From Chrysophaeum taylorii (Eukaryota; Sar; Pelagophyceae; Pelagomonadales; Pelagomonadaceae), in assembly GCA_029834535.1 (NCBI GenBank), contig JAQMWT010000239.1:17095-81094 (forward strand): a stretch of DNA of 64,000 bases, in the 5' to 3' direction. Below, piece after piece: positions 56,325 to 64,000 of the stretch. The translations under genes and the position numbers were made by a program. The notes beneath the pieces were generated by a model that searched no databases, was not told the DNA's origin, and saw nothing but the letters and a program-made list of their open reading frames with translations. Each line of letters starts with the position of its first letter. The first letter of the stretch is position 1.

Positions 56325-57089
56325 TTACCTTTTTTTTTTCTTCTGCTTCAAAGCGGGCGCGAGCTTGGACGTCGTCGTCGTCGTCTTCTTCGAAGATGGC
56401 GGTACGAGGGGTCGCTTCCCCTCCTCCTCCATCGCCCGGAGGTGCGGCCAGACGACCGCGAAGAAGTGGTGGAAGTGGGCCGTCAAAACCCCCAAAAGAT
56501 GGGGGATCGCTGCGATAGCAGACTGCTTCTGAAGGACCTCCACGACGACGAGGGCGTAGGGCAGCATCCAATACTTGAGTTTGATCCCGAACTGAAACAT
56601 TATGTCCCCAAAAGGTTCGAGACGGGAGCACGCGTATATGATCGCCGTGACGAGGGCGTTGGCGACGATCGGTATCCCGATAAGAGACCCAAGCGTCACG
56701 AGGAGGGCGACCTGGAGGATCAAGAATTTGACGTAAGCTGTCGTCCCGACCGCGGCTTCGAGCTCTTGTCCGTACTTCACCAGCAAGAACACCGACGTCG
56801 CCCACCCCATCGAGGGCGTCCCGAGGTACAGGGACGAGGTCGCGGGCCGCCACCACTGCAGTCGCGAGAACCACGCGGGCTCGAGCGCGAACACCTTGTC
56901 CGCGTCGACGGCGCCGCTCATCCCCAGCACCGTGCAGGCGGCCATGCCCACGACGTGGGCGCGGACGCCGGGGGACAGCTTGTCGAGGATATTCGACACG
57001 GCGTTCTTCTCGCCCCCGCGCACCGCCCTCCACGAGTTCTTTTTTGCGTCGCTAACGACGACGAAAAGAAGGAAGAGGAAAGGCCGCAT
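56325..57089 (-). CDS. Derlin (Der1-like rhomboid pseudoprotease)
   Basis: A 254-residue frame from ATG 57089. Derlins are rhomboid-fold proteins without the protease residues that move proteins out of the ER (ERAD). Complex algae also have plastid-surrounding derlins (SELMA) used for protein import. Matching features are WFSRLQWWRPATSSLYLG (the 'WR..T.f' motif of derlins), FLLVKYGQELE ('Y...LE'), IIYACSRLEPFGDIMFQFG ('SR.nP' with 'FG') and KYWMLPYALVVVEVL. The N-terminus is a clear signal peptide (MRPFLFLLFVVVSDAKK), unusual for an ER derlin and compatible with a SELMA copy, though no Phe follows the likely cleavage site. The C-terminus is Lys-rich. Confidence 0.77.
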   Translation of the reverse strand: MRPFLFLLFVVVSDAKKNSWRAVRGGEKNAVSNILDKLSPGVRAHVVGMAACTVLGMSGAVDADKVFALEPAWFSRLQWWRPATSSLYLGTPSMGWATSVFLLVKYGQELEAAVGTTAYVKFLILQVALLVTLGSLIGIPIVANALVTAIIYACSRLEPFGDIMFQFGIKLKYWMLPYALVVVEVLQKQSAIAAIPHLLGVLTAHFHHFFAVVWPHLRAMEEEGKRPLVPPSSKKTTTTTSKLAPALKQKKKKR

Positions 57090-57130
57090 CGTCGCTTCAA
57101 CACTCGATGGATGATGATGCGGGTTTCTTG

Positions 57131-58066
57131 TTATTTGAGGAGGTCGCCGATGCGAGCCGTTGCCGAGCCCCTGGCGAGGGGCTTGGGCTGGGAGGCCGCG
57201 GGCGCCCAGCCGATGAGGTAGAGGACCTCGAAGGTCGCCGGAATGCTGCTGCTGCTGCTGCTGCTGGTCGCGGAAGCTTTTTCTTGGCGGCGGCGGTACA
57301 AGGCGTCGTAGGCCGCGGCCATCGCGAGAAAGGTGTCGCGGGAGGTGGGGGGGGGCGCCGCCACGGGGGCGTGCTGCTCGCCCATGGCCTGGAGGTCGTC
57401 GAGCAACAAAAACGCGTCTCCGTAGTCGACCGTGATCTTGTCGACGTCGACAGTAATGAGGTTGAAGCCAGCCTGTTGCATGAGGGACCCGCAGTCGGCG
57501 ATGCGGGTCGCCGGGCTCGCGTGCGGCCCCAACCCCGCCGTCCGCTCTTCCTCGGCGACGGCGAACGCCGTCTGGAGCTCCACCAGCGTCCCCCCGCCCA
57601 ACAACGCCCCCACAAAGACGCCGTCGGGCCGAAGCATGTGGCGAATGTTGAACAAGGCGAGCGGGAGGTCGTTGACCCAGTGCAGCGCGAGAGAGAGAAC
57701 CATATCAAAAGTATGCGGCTCGTACGGCAGCTGCTCCTCGTCGCCGACGGCGTACGACAATCCAAACGGCGTCGCCTCCTCGCGCGCACGCCTCTCGCAC
57801 TCCCTCACAACCGCGGGGGCCATGTCGCACTGCGCGAGCTCGCGGATCGGCACCGCATCATGCGTGAGCGCGCGCCGGATGTGCCCCGTGTGGCACCCCA
57901 CGTCCAGCACCTTCTCGAACTCGCCCGTCAGGTCCCTCAACCGACCGACCACGCGCTGCGCGACGGCCTCGCGGAGAAATTCGCAGTCGAAACTCCTCTC
58001 GCGCTGGCGCCGCTTGGTGCCGCGGTCGAACACCACCTCGCCCCACCGGATGACGTGGCGACGCAT
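57131..58066 (-). CDS. NDUFAF5: NDUFAF5-like complex I assembly methyltransferase
   Basis: ATG 58066 (MRRHVIRWGEVVFDRGTKRR) gives 311 residues. NDUFAF5 is a mitochondrial SAM-fold protein that hydroxylates an Arg of NDUFS7 during complex I assembly. Hallmarks are VVFDRGTKRRQRERSF at the start, the SAM-binding loop VLDVGCHTGHIRRAL, LSLALHWVNDLPLALFNIRH, LRPDGVFVGALLGGGTLVEL, ADCGSLMQQAGFNLITVDVD and the C-terminal IPATFEVLYLIGWAP. It aligns along its whole length. No mitochondrial presequence is visible before the FDR motif apart from a few basic residues, so an upstream exon or start may be missed. It lies 41 bp upstream of the derlin start, same strand. Confidence 0.92.
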   Translation of the reverse strand: MRRHVIRWGEVVFDRGTKRRQRERSFDCEFLREAVAQRVVGRLRDLTGEFEKVLDVGCHTGHIRRALTHDAVPIRELAQCDMAPAVVRECERRAREEATPFGLSYAVGDEEQLPYEPHTFDMVLSLALHWVNDLPLALFNIRHMLRPDGVFVGALLGGGTLVELQTAFAVAEEERTAGLGPHASPATRIADCGSLMQQAGFNLITVDVDKITVDYGDAFLLLDDLQAMGEQHAPVAAPPPTSRDTFLAMAAAYDALYRRRQEKASATSSSSSSSIPATFEVLYLIGWAPAASQPKPLARGSATARIGDLLK

Positions 58067-58089
58067 TCTTTTCTTACCCTCCCGACAAA

Positions 58090-58420
58090 CAGGCCTCCAA
58101 CTCTCCCTCAATCCTCATCCACGACGGACCACGTGCGGCTCAAGCTCCACATCATCAAAGATCATGTCAAGTACACCGCCACACGCTGGAAAACCGTCGG
58201 TCTCTTCACCGAGGACGCTTGCGATATGATCCACCAGGTCGTCAACGAGCTGCTTCGCGGCTTCTTCGCAAAGCAAGCAGGAATCCGAGTCGATGATGTT
58301 CAAAGCCCTCGAAGTCCTGGGCCGGCAGGACATCCAGGCCATCAGGAGCTCTCGCTGCCACCGTCGGGCGCGCTTACGCCAAGAAGAAGCCGTGATTTCG
58401 TATGAAGCGCAACTTTCGTT
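58090..58420 (+). pseudogene. Probable transposon protein C-terminal fragment
   Basis: A plus frame reads LKLHIIKDHVKYTATRWKTV, then GLFTEDACDMIHQVVNELLR. This resembles the C-terminal 'HHv..f.r..G..G.FsEe..Es.H..fn' region found at the end of some eukaryotic transposases. No upstream catalytic part is present and the N-terminal side runs into NDUFAF5. Low certainty. Confidence 0.35.
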
Positions 58421-58858
58421 TTCCACACTAGTCCGCATTCGACCGGTCGAGCCACGGGATCACCGGCGCCTCAAATGGGCGGATTGGTGGCCGATTGGAT
58501 CCGGGTGCAGGGCGTGGAGAAGGCCTTGATAGCCGCGCCACGGGTGCGAGTTGTGCCCATCGCCCTACCGCCAACCCGCGCGGTGGTCGAGGCCCTCACG
58601 CCTCTTCACGGCGAATTTGGCGAGTAGGCAGCAGCGGCCGAATTGTTGTTGGAGGCTACCGAGCGGGCCGAGGGCAAGCAGACGGCTGCGGCGAGGTCGA
58701 CGTCCCGAGGCCCTTGTCGAAGAAACCCGCATCGCCCTCCGAAACATCAGCAACTCGCAGTGCCCGCCGACGCCCGCGCACTTTGAGCTTTGCGGCATTC
58801 TTGAGTCAGAACTTCAAAAGAGGGTGTAGTTTCAGACCTTCAGGTCGTCGCACCCAGA
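58421..58858. other. Spacer upstream of the DUF4116 array
   Basis: A plus frame (IRVQGVEKALIAAPRVRVVP, PTRAVVEALTPLHGEFG) ends at TAG 58,626, and helical fragments continue in the same and other frames. Probably decayed coding sequence; nothing supported. Confidence 0.35.
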
Positions 58859-61800
58859 ATGGACCCCGTCTCAGCCTTGGGTGGTGCTTGTGTGGGTGGC
58901 CTCCTCACAATGATTGGCACATGGGGTCAGCCTTTTGTTGTGAGATGGTTGAATTCGGAGCGTAAACTAGACATCGACGACCTCCGGCAAAATGGATTAC
59001 TGCTCGAACGCGCCGACGAGCGCCTCCGCAAGGACAGGGAGGCCGTCCTGGTCGCCGTCCAACAAAATGGCTCGGCGCTCGAGTACGCCGACAACAGTTT
59101 CCGCAAGGACAAGGAGGTCGTCTTCGCCGCCGTCCAACAAAATGGCTTGTCTCTTCGTATCGCCGATGAGATCCTCCGCACGAACCGGATGTGGTCCTCG
59201 CCGCCGTCCAACAAAATGGACACGCGCTCGGGTGCGCCGACGAGAATCTGCGAAAAGACAAGGAGATCGTCCTCGCCGCCGTCCAACAAGACGGATGGGC
59301 GCTCCAGTTCGCCGCCGAGAGCCTCCGCCAGAACCAGTCGTTTGTTCTCCACGCCATCAAGCAACATGGCGGAGCATTGCTTAGGTTCGCCGATGAGACC
59401 CTCTGCGGCGACCCGGAGTTCATCCTCGCCGCCATCCGAGAAGATGCACGAGCGTTCAAATACGCCGATGAGACCCTCAGCAGCGAGGAAAAGGAGGACT
59501 TTGTCCTCACCGCCGTCGAACAACGCGGGGAAGTGCTCAAGTACGTCAACGATACCCTCCGCAACAACAAGCATTTCGTCCTCGCCGCCGTCCAACGAAA
59601 TGGATTCGCGCTCGAGTACGCCGAAAAGATCCTCCGTGAGGACCCGGAGGTCGTCCTCACCGCCGTCCGAGAACATGCAGGAGCGTTTAAGTATGCCGAC
59701 GAGACCCTCCGCGAGGACAAGGAGTTCGTTCTCCGCGCCATCACAGGAAGCCCTCTCGTGCTCAAGTTCGCTGAAGAGACTCTCCGCAAGGACAAGGAGT
59801 TCGTCCTCCGCGCAATCACAGAAGGCCCTTTCGTCCTCAAGTTCGCTGAAGAGACTCTCCGCAAGGACAAGGCGTTCATCCTCCGCGCCATCACCGAAAA
59901 CCCTCTCGTCCTCAATTTCGCTGACGACACCCTCCGCAAGGACAAGGAGTTCGTCCTCCGCGCCATCAAAAAAGATTCTCGCGTTCTCAAGGCCGCCGAC
60001 GAGAGCCTCCGCAAGGACAAGGAGGTCGTCCTCGTTGCCGTCCGCAATTACGGAACAGCGCTCCAGTTTGCCGACGAGAGCCTCCGCAAGGACAAGGAGG
60101 TCGTCGTCGCTGCCGTCCGCAATTACGGAGCAGCGCTCCAGTTTGCCGACGAGAGCCTCCGCAAGGACAAGGAGGTCGTCGTCGCTGCCGTCCGCTATTA
60201 CGGAACAGCGCTCCAGTACGCCGACGAGAGCCTTCGCGAGGACAAGGAGGTCGTCCTCGTTGCCGTCCACGTTGACGGAACAGCGCTCCAGTACGCCGAC
60301 GAGAGCCTTCGCAAGGACAGGGAGGTCGTCCTCGTTGCCGTCCACGTTGACGGAACAGCGCTTCAATACGCCGACGAGACACTCCGCAAGGACAGGGAGG
60401 TCGTCCGTGCCGCGGTCTTCGACGACATTGAGTTTGGAACCAGACATGCGCTGCAGTATGCCGACGAAGCCCTTCGCAAGGACAAGGAGTTAGTCCTCGC
60501 CGCCATCTCAAAAGTGAAAGAAGTGAGTGAGCTAGATGAATTCGACGAGGCACTAATCTGCCGATTTGGTTTTGCGTTCAAGTACGCCGACGAGATCATC
60601 CGCAGAGACAGGGATTTTGTCCTCCGCGCCGTTAAAGAAGACCCTTTTGTTCTCGAGTACGCGAACAAGGCCCTATGCAAGGACAAGGAGATTATCCTGG
60701 CCGCCGTCCAACAAGACGGCGACGCGCTTAAGTACGCCGACGAGAGCCTCCGCAAGGATAAGGAGGTCGTTCTCGCCGCTGTCCGACAAAACTGGAATAA
60801 GTTCGATTATTATGACATGATAATGCCTCGGAAACCGCTTCAATACGCCGACGAGACCTTCCGCAAGGACAAGGAGGTCGTCCTCGCCGCCGTCAAAAAT
60901 AATGGCTTCGAGCTCCAGTGTGTCGACGAGAGTCTCCGCAAGAACGAGGAAGTCGTCCTTGCCGCCAAGGCGTCCGTACTCGAGGCTGTCAGCCACGATT
61001 ACAGGATGTTCGGCTTCGCCGACGAGACATTGCGCAAGGAGAAGGCGTTCGTCCTTGCCGCCGTTCAAAAAAATGGCCGTGCGCTCAAGTACGCCGACGA
61101 GAGCCTCCGCAAGGACAAGGAGGTCGTCAGCGCCGCCGTCCAACAAGATGGCGGTGCGCTCGAGTACGCCGACGAGAGCCTCCGCAAGGACAAGGAGGTC
61201 GTCCTTGCTGCCGTGCAAAAAAAAGGCGGTGCGCTCAAGTACGCCGACGAGAGCCTCCGCAAGGACAAGGAGGTCGTCCTTGCTGCCGTGCAACAAGATG
61301 GCGGTTTGCTAGTGTACGCCGACGAGAGCCTCCGCAAGGACAAGGAGATCGTCCTTGCTGCCGTGCAACAAGATGGGGGTGCGCTCGAGTACGCCGACGA
61401 GAGCCTCCGCAAGGACAAGGAGGTCGTCCTTGCCGCCGTCCAACAACGTGGCGCTGCGCTAAGTAACGCCGATGAAAGCCTCCGCAAGGACAAGAAAGTC
61501 GTCCTCGCCGCCGTCTCAAATTATGGCAAATCGCTAAGGGACGCCGACGAGAGCCTCCGCAAGGACAAGGAAGTCGTCCTCGCCGCTGTCCAACAAGATG
61601 GCGCTGCGCTAGAGTGCGCCGATGAGAGCCTCTGCAAGGACAGGGAGCTCGTCCTCGCCGCCATCCAACATGATGGCTCTGAGCGATTGTTCCCTTTCTT
61701 TCACCAAGAGTACTACTCTGCGCTAAAGTACGCCGACGAGAGCCTCCGCAAGGACAGGGAGTTCGTCCTTGGTGCCGTCCAACAAAGCGGCTTTGCGCTC

Positions 61801-63549
61801 AAGTATGCCGACGAGAGCCTCCGCAAGGACAGGGAGGTCGTCCTTGGTGCCGTCCAACAAAGCGGCTTTGCGCTCAAGTATGCCGATGAGAGCCTCCGCA
61901 AGGACAGGGAGGTCGTCAGCGCCGCGGTTCAAAAAAATGGCAGTGCGCTCGAGTACGCCGACGAGAGCCTCCGCAAGGACAAGGAGGTCGTCCTTGGTGC
62001 CGTGCAACAAAGCGGCTTTGCGCTCAAGTATGCCGATGAGAGCCTCCGCATGGACAAGGAAGTCGTACTCGCTGCTGTCCAACAAGATGGCGGTTTCCTA
62101 GTGTACGCCGACGAGAGCCTCCGCAAGGACAAGGAGGTCGTCCTTGGTGCCGTCCAACAAAGCGGCTTTGCGCTCACGTATGCCGATGAGAGCCTCCGCA
62201 AGGACAAGGAGGTCGTCCTTGGTGCCGTCCAACAAAGCGGCAGTGCGCTCGAGTACGCCGACGAGAGCCTCCGCAAGGACAAGGAGGTCGTCCTTGGTGC
62301 CGTCCAACAAAGCGGCTTTGCGCTCACGTATGCCGATGAGAGCCTCCGCATGGACAAGGAAGTCGTACTCGCTGCTGTCCAACAATATGGCAGTGCGCTC
62401 GAGTACGCCGGCGAGAGCCTCCGCAAGGACAAGGAGGTCGTCCTTGGTGCCGTCCAACAAAGCGGCTTTGCGCTCAAGTATGCCGATGAGAGCCTCCGCA
62501 AGGACAAGGAGTTCGTCCTTGCTGCCGTCCAAAAAAAAGGCGGTGCGCTCAAGTACGCCGACGAGAGCCTCCGCAAGGACAAGGAGGTCGTCCTTGGTGC
62601 CGTCCAACAAAGCGGCTTTGCGCTCAAGTATGCCGATGAGAGCCTCCGCAAGGACAAGGCGTTCGTCCGCGCCGCCGTCCAAAAAAAAGGCGTTGCGCTA
62701 AGCTACGCCGATGAGAGCCTCCGCAAGGACAGGGAGGTCGTCCTCGCCGCCATCCAACATAATGGCTCTGAGCGATTGTTCCCGTTCTTTCGCCAAAAGT
62801 ACTACTCTGCGCTAAAGTACGCCGACGAGAGCCTCCGCAGGGACAAGGAGGTCGTCCTTGCTGCCGTCCAAAAAAAAGGCGGTGCGCTCGAGTACGCCGG
62901 CGAGAGCCTCCGCAAGGACAAGGAGGTCGTCCTTGGTGCCGTCCAACAAAGCGGCTTTGCGCTCAAGTATGCCGATGAGAGCCTCCGCAAGGACAAGGAG
63001 TTCGTCCTTGCTGCCGTCCAAAAAAAAGGCGGTGCGCTCAAGTACGCCGACGAGAGCCTCCGCAAGGACAAGGAGGTCGTCCTTGCTGCCGTGCAACAAG
63101 ATGGGGGTGCGCTCGAGTACGCCGGCGAGAGCCTCCGCAAGGACAAGGAGGTCGTCCTTGGTGCCGTCCAACAAAGCGGCTTTGCGCTCAAGTATGCCGA
63201 TGAGAGCCTCCGCAAGGACAAGGAGGTCGTCAGCGCCGCCGTCCAAAAAAAAGGCGGTGCGCTCAAGTACGCCGACGAGAGCCTCCGCAAGGACAAGGAG
63301 GTCGTCCTTGCTGCCGTGCAACAAGATGGGGGTGCGCTCGAGTACGCCGGCGAGAGCCTCCGCAAGGACAAGGAGGTCGTCCTTGGTGCCGTCCAACAAA
63401 GCGGCTTTGCGCTCAAGTATGCCGATGAGAGCCTCCGCAAGGACAAGGAGGTCGTCAGCGCCGCCGTCCAACAAGATGGCTCTGCGCTAAGGTACGCCGA
63501 TAAGAGCCTCCGCAAGAATAAGGAAGTCGTCCTCGCCGCCGTCGAATAA
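58859..63549 (+). CDS. DUF4116 tandem-repeat giant protein, one frameshift near the start
   Basis: ATG 58859 opens MDPVSALGGACVGGLLTMIG, a short hydrophobic start, and leads directly into ~25-residue units (ESLRKDKEVVLAAVQQDG, then GALEYAD). At about 59,188 one base appears missing ('ILRTNR' then VVLAAVQQNGHALGCADENL in the next frame). The second frame stays open to TAA 63,547-63,549, about 1,450 residues. Altogether there are about 60 units, mostly 75 bp. DUF4116 repeats are helical and common in large families in some algae and protists, function unknown. Units differ in the central 'QQDG/QKKG/QQSG' and edge residues. Two units carry an insertion SERLFPFF(H/R)Q(E/K)YYS (61,678 and 62,764). 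The late part shows a 225-bp higher-order repeat. Confidence 0.82.
62860..63474. repeat. Higher-order repeat, 225-bp period (three units)
   Basis: AGTACGCCGGCGAGAGCCTC starts at 62,891, 63,116 and 63,341, exactly 225 bp apart. Each period holds the same succession of units (AGESLRKDKEVVLGAVQQSG, then a QKKG-type, then a QQDG-type unit; the last period ends QQDG). The near-identity points to recent unequal exchange. Confidence 0.92.
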
Positions 63550-63918
63550 AATGTCTGTGCGTTAAATTACGTCGATAAGAGCCTCTTCATGGACAAGGAG
63601 GTCAAACTCGCTGCCGTCCGACAACTATTAATCGCCGACGAGAGCCGCCGCAAGGACAAGGAGTTCGTCCTCACTGCCGTCCAACAAGATGGGGGTGCGC
63701 TCGAGTACGTCGACGAGAGCCTCCGCACGGACAAGGAGGTCGTCCTCGCCGCCGTCCAACAAGAAGGCGTTGCGCTAATGTACGCCGACGAGAGCCTCCG
63801 CGAGGACAAGGAAGTCGTCCTCGCCGCCGTCCAACAAAATGGTAATGTGCTCGAGTACGTCGACGAGAGCCTCCGCGAGGACAAGGAGGTCGTCCTCGCC
63901 GCCGGTCTAGAACCATGA
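63550..63918 (+). pseudogene. In-frame continuation of the DUF4116 array after a stop
   Basis: The same frame continues for about four more units after TAA 63,547 (LFMDKEVKLAAVRQLL, ESRRKDKEFVLTAVQQDG, ESLREDKEVVLAAVQQEG), ending with GLEP and TGA at 63,916. GAA-TAA-AAT sits where other units have CAA-CAA-AAT, so a single C-to-T change can explain the stop. The tail is untranslated unless there is readthrough. Confidence 0.75.
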
Positions 63919-64000
63919 CGAAGGTGCATCGAGGTACGCCAAGTACTTCGATGTCAGTTGCCCCAAAGTTCCTTCTTCTCGCGTGTCAATCTTATCCCTA
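63919..64000. other. Window end, no feature seen
   Basis: Unique sequence after the repeat array; nothing recognisable. Confidence 0.5.

Noticed and set aside
57107-58405. A 432-codon plus-strand frame opposite NDUFAF5
   Set aside because: NDUFAF5 on the minus strand is conserved along its whole length; only the last part of the plus frame (beyond 58,090) may be a transposon fragment and is listed separately.
58859-60493. A 544-codon frame opposite in phase to the DUF4116 frame, and 506-codon minus-strand frames over the same array
   Set aside because: Only the first ~110 residues of the plus frame are real (before the frameshift). The rest arise because a 75-bp GC-rich repeat keeps several frames open at once; they are Arg/Ser-rich and carry no domain.
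60000-63500. CRISPR-like appearance of regularly spaced repeats
   Set aside because: The 75-bp unit is coding throughout and has no unrelated spacers; the organism is eukaryotic.
1-64000. tRNA, rRNA or riboswitch genes
   Set aside because: No T-arm/acceptor pairing of tRNA type or rRNA-like conserved block was noticed by eye; a covariance-model search would be needed to exclude them fully.

Overview
The window is nuclear DNA of a eukaryotic alga, most likely a stramenopile and plausibly a pelagophyte close to Aureococcus or Pelagomonas. The pointers are high GC, almost intronless and very tightly packed genes, a carotenoid cis-trans isomerase (Z-ISO) with an N-terminus resembling heterokont plastid-targeting signals, ankyrin repeats of the 'WARANGCPWD' type, a huge DUF4116 repeat gene, and eukaryotic proteins such as a VAMP7-type SNARE, a derlin, RPAP1 and NDUFAF5. 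The species call is an inference. No tRNA, rRNA or CRISPR was seen.

Positions 1-25,250 are a transposon-rich island. It holds three ankyrin-repeat genes on the minus strand (one cut by the window edge, two nearly identical full copies), one secreted mutarotase-like gene, and layers of decayed elements. These are a PIF/Harbinger pair, pogo-like DDE remnants, a complete but dead hAT element with perfect 8-bp target-site duplications, two Helitron copies with PIF1-type helicase remnants, and a non-LTR (LINE) reverse transcriptase. Several fragments are shared between places in the window. Two further TE patches lie in the right half: a third Helitron at 53,309-54,384, and unclassified debris at 49,400-52,050.

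Positions 25,380-49,240 and 52,180-58,070 are gene islands. In order they carry: a GATase1-fold protein lacking the catalytic Cys, a sulfotransferase, RPAP1, a broken membrane protein, a broken group II PLP decarboxylase, Z-ISO, a TPR protein, a PX/sorting-nexin-like protein, a small coiled-coil protein, a surface subtilisin, an M16 metalloprotease, VAMP7, a PqiA-like membrane protein, a GT23-like fucosyltransferase and a UBM/PH-like Q-rich protein. After the 49-52 kb gap come a small spliced membrane protein, a conserved-looking membrane protein, a derlin and NDUFAF5. Stop codons of convergent genes lie as close as 4-29 bp, and two divergent pairs have start codons only 24 and 35 bp apart. 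The genes serve unrelated roles (plastid carotenoids, secretory glycan modification, vesicle fusion and ERAD, mitochondrial complex I assembly, Pol II assembly), so this is compact eukaryotic packing rather than an operon.

From 58,859 to 63,918 runs a tandem array of about 60 DUF4116-type 25-residue units with recent higher-order duplications, one frameshift near its start and an in-frame stop near its end.
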